64,000 bases of DNA from Paenibacillus sp. DMB20 (GCF_000987955.1 NZ_LAZU01000037.1:186001-250000), one strand, 5' to 3'. Counted from the first letter of the stretch, positions 8,203 to 17,317 are shown. Notes: generated from the letters alone by a model not told the origin. Made by a program: numbers and translations.

Positions 8203-9416
8203 TCAGCGGACAACCTTGCCGTACGTTCCTCCGCCGCCGGATGAGAGTTCGAGGCTGCCGTTTCTGGCCGACGCGATGCTTCGGGCCAAAGCCTCTCCGG
8301 CTACGGCTGCCAGCTCGCTTTCGGAAGCCCGATGCAGAATGGCCATTTCCGTGCCAAAGGCTTCAAGCAGTCTGGTCATTGCCGCTTTTCCGAGTCCCGG
8401 GATAAATTCGAGCGGAACCTGATAGTAATAAGGCGGCCTGCCTTCCGAAACGATCGGTTCCTTCCGGTCGGCAAAACTCATGATCCGGTCAAAGACGCCT
8501 TGAACGGTCTTCAGGCTGCCGCAGTACGGACAACGTTCCGAGGAGGACACAATGGCCTCCTCATCCAAAATGCTGCTGCAGCTGGAACAGTATGTCCTAT
8601 GATACTTGCCAAGCCGGGGATTCAGCCCGTAATTCGCCGTTATTTTTCTTCCGTCCGCCTGCCGGAGCGCCATCGCAAACTCGTCGTACGAAGCGAAGCC
8701 ATGGCGATCCGGTTGTACTCTCTGCCGATTTTGCCGAGAGAATGCGCGTCCGAGTTCGTTAAAAAAGAATAGTCGTCCAGCTCGGATACATGGCTTGCCA
8801 TGGTTGTGTCGGCACTTAAGCCGAGTTCAACGGCGACGATGCTATTGGGGTCGAGCACTTTGCCGATGCAGTCTGTCATGCTGCCGTACAGTCCCTTATG
8901 CGGAGTAAATATGTGGGCAGGAATAAACAGGCCTCCCCGCCGAACGACTTCCCGCTGCAACTCCGCGGGTTCCACATAAATCCGCTGGGAGCTGAGCTGG
9001 ACGTTTTTCATGTGCCGAGACATCCATTTCGTGAAATCCTGCATCTCCGGCAAGGTTCGGAAATAAGCCAACACATGCGCTGCCCCGCCTCCCTGCACCT
9101 TGATCTCAATTTCGCTTCCAAGCAGGATCACCGTATTTTTGTAAGCAATGCCCCCTCCTTTTATCTCCTTCATCCGTCCGCTGTCCAAACAGGAAAGAAT
9201 ATCTTCCTGTACGGAAGGAGAGTGGCAATCAATGATGCCGATCATTTCAATTCCTTTGCGAACGGCCGCTTCTTCCGAGATGTTCTCAAACGTCAGATTC
9301 CGGCTTCCGCTGATTTTGACGGCCTGTCCGCTTTCTGTCCGGCCGATGTGGATATGCATGTCGCAGTAGTACTCGCCCAGAAGGGATTCGGTCTTGGATC
9401 GAATGTTTTCTGGCAT
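8203..9416 (-). CDS. Endonuclease Q family protein (YqxK-like), frameshifted in this sequence
   Basis: EndoQ nicks DNA on the 5' side of deaminated bases (uracil, hypoxanthine) and similar lesions. An N-terminal PHP-type metal domain begins at YCDMHIHIG, with later HSPS, PAHIFTPH and NSDAHSLG. A four-cysteine zinc finger (CSSC and CPYCG) and a C-terminal helix-hairpin-helix (PGLGKAAMTRLLEAFG) follow. The halves are in different frames: near 8694 ATGGCTTCGCTTCG needs one G (TCGGCTTCG) to give M-A-S-A-S-Y-D-E-F. Repaired, it is about 404 residues, the usual length. Its start overlaps the end of the nudF transcript unit, as yqxK-nudF do in Bacillus. Confidence 0.85.
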
Positions 9417-9418
9417 CG

Positions 9419-9997
9419 TTAAATCTCGCCCGTCAGCTTGTATTTGTGCCACGCATACACCGCCAATATCGTTTTGGCGTCGCTGATGCGTTCTTCGTCG
9501 ATCAAACGGTAGGCCTCCTCCAAGGTGATTTCGGACATCTCCAGGAATTCATCCTCATCGGGCTTCATGTCTCCTCCGGTAAGATCCTCCGCCAGGAACA
9601 AGTGGATGATTTCGTCCGCAAAACCGGGAGAAGTATAGAAGGAACGCAGCTTGCGTATCGATCCGCAAGAATACCCCGTTTCCTCCTGCAGTTCACGCTT
9701 GGCGGCTTCAAGGGGATCTTCCCCCCGCTCCAGCTTGCCGGCAGGGATTTCGACCTCGCAGCGGCCAAGGGGCTGCCTGTACTGATCCACGACGAGCATT
9801 TTATCGTCATGAATGGCCAGGACCGCTACCGCGCCGGGATGACGGACGACTTCGCGGGTAGCGAGCTTTCCGTCGGGAAGCATGACCGTGTCCACCTGCA
9901 GGGAGATAATCTTTCCTTCAAATATGGGCTCGGAAGATACGGTGCTTTCTTCCAATATTTCGTTGTTCAAGCGGTTTCTTTTTCCGAGATCGCTCAT
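9419..9997 (-). CDS. nudF: ADP-ribose pyrophosphatase NudF
   Basis: A 192-residue Nudix hydrolase that splits ADP-ribose to AMP and ribose-5-phosphate, clearing a reactive NAD breakdown product. The Nudix box is complete: G-K-L-E-R-G-E-D-P-L-E-A-A-K then RELQEETGY, preceded by the VEIPAGKL lead-in typical of ADP-ribose hydrolases. The segment FYTSPGFADEIIHLFLAE is also characteristic of this subfamily. It is the promoter-proximal gene with endoQ immediately downstream, and it is divergent from mciZ. Confidence 0.93.
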   Translation of the reverse strand: MSDLGKRNRLNNEILEESTVSSEPIFEGKIISLQVDTVMLPDGKLATREVVRHPGAVAVLAIHDDKMLVVDQYRQPLGRCEVEIPAGKLERGEDPLEAAKRELQEETGYSCGSIRKLRSFYTSPGFADEIIHLFLAEDLTGGDMKPDEDEFLEMSEITLEEAYRLIDEERISDAKTILAVYAWHKYKLTGEI

Positions 9998-10080
9998 TTA
10001 TATGACCTCCTTGGTTTAAAAGCGGCATGACAGCCAAAGCTGATGCATAAGGTGTATTATATCAAACTCTATAAGTGTAT

Positions 10081-10105
10081 GTTCAAAAAGTCGACCGTTT
10101 TGAAC
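10081..10105. repeat. Dyad GTTCAAAA...TTTTGAAC before mciZ
   Basis: Eight-base inverted arms flank a nine-base centre containing GTCGAC. It lies about 30 bases before the mciZ start. A closely related dyad occurs at 47123-47141 before yqhQ. Confidence 0.6.
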
Positions 10106-10133
10106 TACCTCTAAAAGAAAGAAGGAACATGAC

Positions 10134-10286
10134 GTGAAAAGCTACCAAGGGTCAAAATCGGTTCATCTCGTCGGACAGGCTTGGCAGATCCGGGCGTTAC
10201 TGAAGCAGTGGCAGCGTCAATGGGGCCCCGAGGTCACGATCTCGGAGCTGCTTCGGAAAAACGATGCCGACAAATACGAAAGGTAA
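10134..10286 (+). CDS. mciZ: Z-ring inhibitor MciZ
   Basis: A 50-residue protein starting at GTG (AAGGA about seven bases upstream). The central segment VHLVGQAWQIRALLKQW closely follows B. subtilis MciZ (VVLVGKAWEIRAKLKEY). MciZ caps FtsZ filaments at their minus end and blocks Z-ring formation in the mother cell during sporulation. Position next to nudF matches the Bacillus location. The product is about ten residues longer than the 40-residue Bacillus peptide; the extra C-terminal part is charged (SELLRKNDADKYER). Its small size makes it easy to miss. Confidence 0.85.
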   Translation: MKSYQGSKSVHLVGQAWQIRALLKQWQRQWGPEVTISELLRKNDADKYER

Positions 10287-10396
10287 ACGTTTTTTTAGGT
10301 ACAAAGACTCATTTTTCGACTTTTTTTCTGTTTTTTTCGTTATTAAGCCATGACTAACACCCCTGTCCATGTGTTCTATTAGTGGGAGGTTTCGAC

Positions 10397-11605
10397 ATGA
10401 GATATGTATTTAATTCAGAACCTGAACAATATAACGAAGTACCGCCGACGCAGCCGTTGGAACTTGGAAAATGGCATGAAAAACGCGGCCGTTTTGACGA
10501 AGCCTTATCCTGCTTCAAGCAAGCGGCCATTGAAACTTCTTTGCCTAGCAGGGAGTCCAATGATCCCGGACATTCGGCCCAAAGTTGGATCGAATACGGC
10601 CGATTGAGCGCACGGTTAAATAAATACGCGGAAGCCGATAAAGCATTCGGTCACGCATTGCGTTTTGGTTTGAATTATGCCGCCGCCTCCCTTAGGGAAT
10701 GGGCCTCTTTGATGCACCGAAAAGGATGGAGTGACCGCGATATTTTTAATCGGCTCTCAGCCGAGGCATCCGCACACGGCATCCCTGCGAAATGCCTTGG
10801 ATCCGCCCTGTATGAAATTGGTGCTTATACGGAAGCTGCGCTATGCTTTACCATGACGAATTATGATGATATGCAATCCGGAATGCTTCATGTTTGCTGC
10901 CTGGTGGCGAACAGCCGTTTAGACGAAGCCATCAACCTAATAGCCGAACTAAAACATGAGTTTGCTCCCCGGAACTGGTCCTGGAATGAGGAGCAGTCTT
11001 TTATCAGCCTTGCCCATTTCCTGTGCAAATGGAAGATTGAAGGCCATTTGCCTTTTCTTCCGACATGCATGGAAGACCGATTGAAATTAGCCGAAACCGC
11101 CGTTTCGCTGGGGATGATCCCTGAAGCGGAAATAATCCTTTCGCAAGAGGGTACGAGCGGGGAATATATTCTCATCCACCTGCTTTATGCCGAAGGATAT
11201 CTTTGCAAGGCTGAGGAAAGATTAAGCCGTATGGAGGATCTTCCTATCGATCTATCCGTCCCTTATGGCGCCCGGCTGCAGTTTATTGCCGCTGAGCGTC
11301 TTTATGACCGGGGACAGTATGAACGGGCGTCAGCCCTGTTTCAGGACCTTCGTCAATCCAAGCCTGACGATACCGCATCCCGTTTTGGGGAAGCCGCCTG
11401 CTATTTGCAATCTGCCCTTCTGTCTCTCTCGGCCCGCATCGAAAGGCTTGACTGCACGGAAGCCGTCAAACAACAGGCTTTGGAATATATGAAAAGCATT
11501 CATGCCGCGCTTCATATCGTAGAAAGCACGCAATGGCATACTTCATGGACTCCCGCCCAGCTGCGGCGCGAATCCGGAAGTTGCCATGCCATGCTGTTGA
11601 ATTGA
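10397..11605 (+). CDS. Tetratricopeptide-repeat protein of unknown function
   Basis: A 402-residue soluble protein with no signal peptide or membrane segment. Several helix pairs fit the TPR pattern: LGKWHEKRGRFDEALSCFK, then YGRLSARLNKYAEADKAFG, LYEIGAYTEAALCF, SRLDEAINLI, LGMIPEAEIIL and LYDRGQYERASALF. The start at 10397 is chosen because GGGAGG lies seven bases upstream; an in-frame GTG at 10382 overlaps that site. TPR arrays bind other proteins, so a scaffold role is plausible, but no enzymatic domain is visible and I do not recognise a named family. It stands alone between mciZ and the peptidase gene. Confidence 0.75.
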   Translation: MRYVFNSEPEQYNEVPPTQPLELGKWHEKRGRFDEALSCFKQAAIETSLPSRESNDPGHSAQSWIEYGRLSARLNKYAEADKAFGHALRFGLNYAAASLREWASLMHRKGWSDRDIFNRLSAEASAHGIPAKCLGSALYEIGAYTEAALCFTMTNYDDMQSGMLHVCCLVANSRLDEAINLIAELKHEFAPRNWSWNEEQSFISLAHFLCKWKIEGHLPFLPTCMEDRLKLAETAVSLGMIPEAEIILSQEGTSGEYILIHLLYAEGYLCKAEERLSRMEDLPIDLSVPYGARLQFIAAERLYDRGQYERASALFQDLRQSKPDDTASRFGEAACYLQSALLSLSARIERLDCTEAVKQQALEYMKSIHAALHIVESTQWHTSWTPAQLRRESGSCHAMLLN

Positions 11606-11662
11606 TCCTGCCGCCTCCCATCGCATGTTCAACGAAGGCCGATCGCCCCGTCCAACAAAAAA

Positions 11663-11696
11663 AGCCCGCTCCGGGATTTAAGCTCCGGTGCGGGCT
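11663..11696 (-). terminator. Terminator after the M20 peptidase gene
   Basis: Stem AGCCCGC/GCGGGCT, extended by an inner CCGGAG/CTCCGG pairing, with a T7 run on the minus strand. It may also stop the convergent TPR gene, though the plus-strand T-tract is poor. Confidence 0.85.
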
Positions 11697-11727
11697 AAGT
11701 TATATCAACGATGCCTTATTCAATCAA

Positions 11728-12855
11728 CTATCCTTTAGCCGCTTCCTTAATGATTGCAAGGACGACTTCCGCGGCTTTAACCAGATCGGATGCTTTGATG
11801 CGTTCGTTGGTTGTATGAATCTCTTCATAGCCGACGGCCAGATTGACCGTAGGGATGCCGAGGCCATTGAATATGTTGGCATCGCTGCCGCCCCCGGAAT
11901 GGAACGTGCGGCCTGACAGTCCGAGTCCGCCGATGGCGCGCTTCGCCAGCTGAACCACATCGTCGTTTTCGTTGTAGCTGAAAGCGGGATAAACGATTTC
12001 GCTGCGGAATTCGCACTGCGCTCCGTATTCCCTTACGGTGGTTTCGAGCGCTTCGCGCATCTGATCGATTTGCTTTTCTACTTTTTCCTGAACGATGCTT
12101 CTCGCTTCGGCATCGATCTGGACGAAGTCGCATACGATGTTTGTCGGGCCGCCGCCTTGGAATTTGCCGATATTGGCCGTCGTTTCGTTATCGATGCGGC
12201 CCAGATTCATTTTGGCTATCGATTTCGCGGCAACCTGGATAGCGCTGATCCCGTCTTCCGGATTTACGCCGGCATGTGCCGACTTCCCCTTAATGATCAT
12301 CGTAACCCGGGCTTGTGTCGGCGCTGCGACTGCAATAGCCCCGACTTCGCCGTTCGAATCGAGCGCATATCCCATTTCGGCATCCAGGTGCTTCGGATCC
12401 AGCGAACGAGCACCCATCAGACCCGACTCTTCCCCCGCGGTTATGACAAATTGAATTTGTCCGTGCGGGATTTGATTGTCCTTGATGACTCGTATGACTT
12501 CAAGCAGGGCCGATATTCCCGCTTTGTCATCCGAGCCGAGAATGGTCGTTCCGTCGCTGCGGATGTACCCGTCTTCACCAAGCTCAGGCTTGATCCCCTT
12601 GCCTGGCGTTACGGTATCCATGTGACAGGTAAACAGAAGTTTGGGCCCGCTGCCGCCGTGCTCGGCTTCCCAGGTAATAATCAGGTTGCCGGCGCCGTGA
12701 CCCGTTTTCTCTTTCGTATCATCCTCAACCACCTGAAGTCCCAGGCTGCCGAATTTTTCCTTCAACGCGACGGCGATTTGCTCTTCATGCTTTGTTTCGC
12801 TGTCAATACGGACGAGTTCCATAAACTCGCGAACCAACCGTTCCTGTGAGATCAC
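11728..12855 (-). CDS. M20 family peptidase, tripeptidase T-like (YqjE type)
   Basis: A 375-residue dinuclear zinc exopeptidase of the PepT/PepT2 group. Metal and catalytic motifs are present in order: TCHMDTVTPG, GSDDKAGISALLE, TAGEESGLMGA, ALDSNGEVG and the C-terminal NLAVGYEEIHTTNE histidine. The bacterial exopeptidase dimerisation domain lies between about residues 175 and 270 (GKSAHAGVNPEDGISAI). The substrate is probably a short peptide, but it cannot be read from sequence. The gene is monocistronic with its own terminator and diverges from prli42. Confidence 0.9.
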   Translation of the reverse strand: MISQERLVREFMELVRIDSETKHEEQIAVALKEKFGSLGLQVVEDDTKEKTGHGAGNLIITWEAEHGGSGPKLLFTCHMDTVTPGKGIKPELGEDGYIRSDGTTILGSDDKAGISALLEVIRVIKDNQIPHGQIQFVITAGEESGLMGARSLDPKHLDAEMGYALDSNGEVGAIAVAAPTQARVTMIIKGKSAHAGVNPEDGISAIQVAAKSIAKMNLGRIDNETTANIGKFQGGGPTNIVCDFVQIDAEARSIVQEKVEKQIDQMREALETTVREYGAQCEFRSEIVYPAFSYNENDDVVQLAKRAIGGLGLSGRTFHSGGGSDANIFNGLGIPTVNLAVGYEEIHTTNERIKASDLVKAAEVVLAIIKEAAKG

Positions 12856-13005
12856 TGGACTTCCCTCTCTTTCCTAGATAGGTTACAATGTTTTTGTACG
12901 ATGTACTGTGCAAGCGGCTGTTTTTGCAAAATCCGCCGTGGACTTCGCATTTAATGAATTAAACCTTATGCTCATCATTTAAACTAAATCCAAAGGAGTA
13001 ACACA

Positions 13006-13107
13006 ATGCAGCAAAAAAAATGGTTTCGTATCGTTATCTACCTTATGCTCGCGGCGATGGTCGGCTCGACGCTCTTTATCGTCCTGGAGCCTTTTCTGCT
13101 TCGCTGA
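13006..13107 (+). CDS. prli42: Prli42-like stressosome-associated membrane miniprotein
   Basis: A 33-residue protein with a strong ribosome binding site (AAAGGAG, seven bases before ATG). A basic N-terminus (QQKKWFR) is followed by one hydrophobic helix (IVIYLMLAAMVGSTLFIVL) and a short end (EPFLLR). This layout matches Prli42, a conserved Firmicute miniprotein that anchors the RsbR/RsbS stressosome to the membrane in Listeria. The identification rests on size, charge pattern and helix; no partner genes are in the window. It is easily lost by gene callers. Confidence 0.75.
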   Translation: MQQKKWFRIVIYLMLAAMVGSTLFIVLEPFLLR

Positions 13108-13128
13108 TCCCGAGGCGTCTAAATCATA

Positions 13129-13815
13129 TTACTGATCCTTCATCTGAACCTCATATGGAAAGACCCGGGTGAAGTAAGGAACGATCTCCCGGGCAACTTC
13201 CTCCACCTCGACGGCTCTTCCCGTACATTCCTCCAATGAGGTAACGCCGTATTCCTGAATACCGCAGGGAATAATTCCGGAAAAGCCTTCCTTCTCAATC
13301 CCTGCCTTTACGTTCAGTGCAAAACCATGACTCGTAACGAATCCGCGATGATTGCGGCATTTATTGAATTTGACACCGATTGCGCAAATTTTACGGTCGC
13401 CTACCCATACGCCGGTATACTCGGGCTTACGCCCGCCTTCAATGCCAAAGCCTGCGAGATAATCGATGATCACCTGCTCCACATTCCGCAAATAACCGTG
13501 CAAATCCAAATTTTTGCCTCCGTCAAGCAGCAAGAGAGGGTAACCGACCAACTGTCCCGGACCATGATATGTAATGTCCCCGCCGCGGTCGATCTCAAAC
13601 AAAGAAATGCCACGGGCTTCAAGCTCTTCCCGGCTTAACAGCAAGTGTTCGGGATGGCGCTGGGAGCCCATGGTATAAGTCGGCGGGTGCTGAAGGAGCA
13701 TAAGGCACTCGTTAAGCTCCCCCAGATCGATCCCCTTTACCCGTTCCTTTTGAATATCCCAGGCAGTATCATAATCAATCAGCGGCGTGTAAGAAACGTC
13801 AAGTCTTTTTTTCAT
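13129..13815 (-). CDS. lipB: Octanoyl-[acyl carrier protein]:protein octanoyltransferase LipB
   Basis: Transfers octanoate from acyl carrier protein to the lysine of lipoyl domains, the first step of lipoate assembly. The family motif RGGDITYHGPGQLVGYP and a downstream ICAIGVK lysine are present, as is the catalytic cysteine in GIIPCGIQEYGV and the TSHGFALNV segment. At 228 residues it is full length. It lies just downstream of the branched-chain dehydrogenase E2 gene whose product needs lipoylation. B. subtilis instead uses the LipM/LipL route, so a LipB here is a difference from that model. Confidence 0.95.
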   Translation of the reverse strand: MKKRLDVSYTPLIDYDTAWDIQKERVKGIDLGELNECLMLLQHPPTYTMGSQRHPEHLLLSREELEARGISLFEIDRGGDITYHGPGQLVGYPLLLLDGGKNLDLHGYLRNVEQVIIDYLAGFGIEGGRKPEYTGVWVGDRKICAIGVKFNKCRNHRGFVTSHGFALNVKAGIEKEGFSGIIPCGIQEYGVTSLEECTGRAVEVEEVAREIVPYFTRVFPYEVQMKDQ

Positions 13816-13889
13816 CGCGGTCTGCCCCTTCTTTCTTAGGATACCCCATAAATTGTTCTCTACCTATGCTAATCATGCCCTGCGGATCA

Positions 13890-15290
13890 TCAGTAAAGCT
13901 TGGTATCCATCGTAAATCCTTCAAGATTGTCCTTGACCCGCTGCAGGAACCGGCCGCATATCACGCCGTCCAGAATCCGGTGATCCAGGGACAGACAAAG
14001 GTTGGCCATGGATCGTACGGCAATCATATCGTTGATGACGACAGGCTTTTTCACAATGGACTCGAATGTCAGGATGGCCGCCTGCGGATAATTGATAATC
14101 GGATAGGACAAAATGGACCCGAACGAGCCCGTATTATTTACCGTGAACGTTCCGCCCTGCATGTCATCCAGCGTCAGCTTGCCTTCGCGCGTCTTCCGGG
14201 CAAGTTCCTCGACTTCTCGGGCCAAACCGGCGATATTTTTCTGGTCGGCCCGTTTAATCACCGGCGTCAAAACCGAATCCTCGGTTCCTACCGCCAGCGA
14301 AAGGTTGATGTCCCGTTTAACGACGATTTTATCCACCGCCCAGAAGGAATTCATGATCGGGTAATCCTTGATCGCGTTAACCACGGCCTTGAGCAGAAAT
14401 GCCAGATAAGTCAGATTTACGCCTTCCTTGCGTTTGAACTCATCCTTCAGCTTGTTTCGCAGCAGCACAAGATTCGTGACGTCGACCTCAATCATCGTCC
14501 AGGCATGCGGAATTTCGGAAACGCTCTGCCGCATGTTTCTGGCAATCGCGCTGCGGATCGGCGTGACGTCGATATAATGCTCCGTTCTCCCGGTCCCTTC
14601 CCCCTCAACCTCGATCGTGGGGATCTTGGGAAGCTCCGTCAAATGCAGACCCGAGTGCCGGACATCCGGGATGGCCGTTCCCAGCGGAGGAGTCGGCTCC
14701 ACCCGCTGCGGCGTTACGGTACCGGCAAACGGGGAGGCCGAGGATACGGAAGCCCCCGGCTGGGCCGGCACGGAACTTGAAGCGGGGGCAGAAGGCGCCG
14801 CAAACGTTGTTTGAGTTCCTCCCTGCTCAATAAACATAAGCACATCTTTACGGGTAATCCGCCCGCCCATACCGGTACCCGTTACCCGGCTCAGATCGAT
14901 GCCGTGCTCGGCTGCCAAGCTTTGAACCGCAGGCGAATATCGAGCCCGCATCAACTCGCCGACAGCCGCAGGCACTTGACTAGAAACCGGCCGGGATTGC
15001 ACGGGAGCAGCCGTTTCGGGGGCCACCGACGCTTCAGCCCGTATTCGGCAGATGATCTCGCCGACACTTACGGTACGTCCTTCCTCAGCCAGTATCTCCC
15101 CCATGATGCCGTCCATGGTGGAAGGAATTTCAGCGTTAACCTTATCGGTCATGACTTCGCAGATCGGTTCATACTGCTCGATCCGGTCTCCCGGTTTTTT
15201 CAGCCATTTGGCAATCGTAGCGGACACCAATGATTCCGCCAGCTGCGGCATTGCCACATCCGTCATTTTCCCGTTATCAGACATGCTCAC
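13890..15290 (-). CDS. bkdB: Branched-chain 2-oxoacid dehydrogenase E2 (dihydrolipoamide acyltransferase)
   Basis: A 466-residue core enzyme moving branched acyl groups from E1 to CoA. Domain order: lipoyl domain (lysine in EVMTDKVNAEIPST, the form typical of branched-chain rather than pyruvate complexes), an alanine/proline/serine-rich linker, the peripheral-subunit-binding domain (YSPAVQSLAAEHGIDLSRV then GMGGRITRKDVL), a second proline-rich linker of about 60 residues, and the catalytic domain ending in SLDHRILDG. It is last in the bkdAA-bkdAB-bkdB run, 13 bases after E1 beta. Products prime branched-chain fatty acids. Confidence 0.93.
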   Translation of the reverse strand: MSMSDNGKMTDVAMPQLAESLVSATIAKWLKKPGDRIEQYEPICEVMTDKVNAEIPSTMDGIMGEILAEEGRTVSVGEIICRIRAEASVAPETAAPVQSRPVSSQVPAAVGELMRARYSPAVQSLAAEHGIDLSRVTGTGMGGRITRKDVLMFIEQGGTQTTFAAPSAPASSSVPAQPGASVSSASPFAGTVTPQRVEPTPPLGTAIPDVRHSGLHLTELPKIPTIEVEGEGTGRTEHYIDVTPIRSAIARNMRQSVSEIPHAWTMIEVDVTNLVLLRNKLKDEFKRKEGVNLTYLAFLLKAVVNAIKDYPIMNSFWAVDKIVVKRDINLSLAVGTEDSVLTPVIKRADQKNIAGLAREVEELARKTREGKLTLDDMQGGTFTVNNTGSFGSILSYPIINYPQAAILTFESIVKKPVVINDMIAVRSMANLCLSLDHRILDGVICGRFLQRVKDNLEGFTMDTKLY

Positions 15291-15303
15291 AACTCCCTGT
15301 ATC

Positions 15304-16290
15304 TTAGTAAAGCGCCAGCTGACGCATCGATTCCTTCACTTTGTCCTTGTTTAACATATAGAACTTTTCCATCGGGGGGCTGATCGGCATCGCCGGAACG
15401 TCCGGAGCGCATAACCGCGTGATTGGGGCATCCAAATCATAGAGGCAGTTCTCCGAAATAAGAGCCGCAACCTCGGCGCCGACGCCCCCGGTTTTATTAT
15501 CTTCATGCACGATCATGACTTTCCCGGTAACCCGGACGGCTTCAATGATGCTATCACGGTCCAGCGGCTGGAGTGTTCGCAGGTCCAAGACATGTGCGGT
15601 TATTCCTTCTTCCCGCTCCAACTCTTCTGCAGCCTGCAGCACAAAATGCAGCGGCTGGCTGTAACCGATGACGGTGATGTCCGCTCCTTCCCGGAGCAGA
15701 TTGGCTTTTCCGATCGGTACCGTGTAATCCTCTTCCGGCACATCGCCCTTAATGAGCTTGTAGCATTTCTTGTTCTCGAAGAACAGAACCGGATCGGGAT
15801 CCCTGACCGCTGCTTTTAGCAAGCCTTTCGCGTCATAAGCCGTAAACGGAGCGACGATTTTAAGACCGGGCGTGCCGAAAAAAATGGATTCGGGACACTG
15901 GGAGTGGTACAAGCCCCCGAAAATGCCGCCGCCGATCGGAGCCCGGATGACGACGGGACAGCTCCAGTCGTTGTTGGTACGGTAACGGATCTTTGCCGCT
16001 TCGCTTATGATTTGATTGGTGGCAGGGAGCATAAAGTCCGAATACTGCATCTCGGCAATGGGCTTCATCCCGTACATCGCCGCCCCAATGGCAACGCCGG
16101 CAATCGCCGACTCGGCAAGCGGCGTGTCAAGGACGCGCATCTCCCCAAACTGGTCTATCAAACCCTTGGTCGTGGTAAAAACCCCGCCTTTGACGCCGAC
16201 GTCCTCGCCAAGCACGAATACGGATTCGTCCCTTTCCATTTCTTCCTTCATCGCCAGCCGAATCGCATCGATATATTCCATAACGGCCAT
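15304..16290 (-). CDS. bkdAB: Branched-chain 2-oxoacid dehydrogenase E1 subunit beta
   Basis: A 328-residue transketolase-like pyrimidine-binding subunit that, with E1 alpha, decarboxylates branched 2-oxoacids with thiamine diphosphate. Visible family segments are FVLGEDVGVKGGVF, the DTPLAESAIAGVAIGAA stretch, MQYSDFMLPATNQI, PIGGGIFGGLYHSQ (where branched-chain enzymes differ from pyruvate forms) and the C-terminal APDVPAMPISPPMEKF. It starts two bases after the E1 alpha stop codon, consistent with coupled translation and equal subunit amounts. Confidence 0.95.
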   Translation of the reverse strand: MAVMEYIDAIRLAMKEEMERDESVFVLGEDVGVKGGVFTTTKGLIDQFGEMRVLDTPLAESAIAGVAIGAAMYGMKPIAEMQYSDFMLPATNQIISEAAKIRYRTNNDWSCPVVIRAPIGGGIFGGLYHSQCPESIFFGTPGLKIVAPFTAYDAKGLLKAAVRDPDPVLFFENKKCYKLIKGDVPEEDYTVPIGKANLLREGADITVIGYSQPLHFVLQAAEELEREEGITAHVLDLRTLQPLDRDSIIEAVRVTGKVMIVHEDNKTGGVGAEVAALISENCLYDLDAPITRLCAPDVPAMPISPPMEKFYMLNKDKVKESMRQLALY

Positions 16291-16292
16291 CG

Positions 16293-17317
16293 TCAGACCC
16301 CTCCTTCATTCTCGGCATACACATGCAGCAGTGTATCCTCCGGCTTCGGAAAAGGAGCCCTGTCCGCATACTCCGTCGCTTCTTTGATTTCCAGGTTCAA
16401 TTGCGCTATCAGGTCTTCATCCCGTTTCTCGTCCCACAAACCGCAGCTCACCAAGTATTGCTTAAAGCGGCTACGCCGTCCTTCTTCCAGTTCTCCTCCA
16501 CTTCCTCTTTGGTCCGGTACGCCAGATCATTGTCCGAGGTGGAGTGGGGAGAGAGCCGGTACATCATCGATTCGATCAGGGTAGGTCCTTCGCCGCGAAC
16601 CGCCCGCTCCCGGGCTTCCTTGACGGCGGCATAGACCTCCAGGGCATCGTTGCCGTCCACGCGGATTCCCGGGAAGCCGTAGCCAAGGGCACGATCGCTG
16701 ACTTTGCCGCCAAGCTGCTTATGCGCGGGAACCGATATCGCATACTGATTATTTTCACACATAAAGATAACGGGCAGTTTGTTAACTCCGGCAAAGTTGC
16801 AGCCCTCATGGAAATCCCCCTGGTTGCTGGAGCCCTCACCGAAGGTTACGAAGGATACAAAATCCTTTTTTTGCATCTTGGCCGCAAGCGCAAATCCGAC
16901 TGCATGAGGCACCTGGGTGGTAACCGGACTTGAGCCCGTCACGATCCGGAGCCGCTTGCTTCCAAAATGGCCCGGCATCTGGCGGCCGCCGCTGTTAGGA
17001 TCCTCGGCCTTGGCAAATGCGGAAAGCATCAATTCTCTCGGAGTCATCCCTACCGCAAGGACAAAAGCATAATCCCTGTAATACGGGAGAAAGTAATCCT
17101 TTTCCCGGTCAAGGGCAAATGCGGCAGCCGCCTGGCATGCCTCCTGCCCGATCCCGGATACGTGGAAATTGATTTTGCCCGCACGCTGCAGGAGCAGATT
17201 CCGTTCATCAAATTTCCGGGCAAGCATCATATATTTGTACATGTCCAGCACTTGTCCGTCCGTCAACCCAAGCTGCTTATGCCTGTTCTGTTCAGTTACT
17301 GTTTCTTGGTCATTCAT
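16293..17317 (-). CDS. bkdAA: Branched-chain 2-oxoacid dehydrogenase E1 subunit alpha, frameshifted in this sequence
   Basis: The thiamine diphosphate-binding subunit: the ThDP motif begins at TFGEGSSNQGDFHEG and ends at CENNQYAIS, and the phospho-loop YRLSPHSTSDND is present. Start at 17317 has GGAGG seven bases upstream. As read, the protein ends early (GVAALSNTW). Near 16469 adding one C (AGCCCGC) restores G-V-A-R-F-K-Q-Y-L-V-S-C-G-L-W-D and runs on to the stop at 16293, giving about 341 residues, the family length. The lost base is probably a sequence error. A FapR-like operator lies upstream. Confidence 0.92.
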
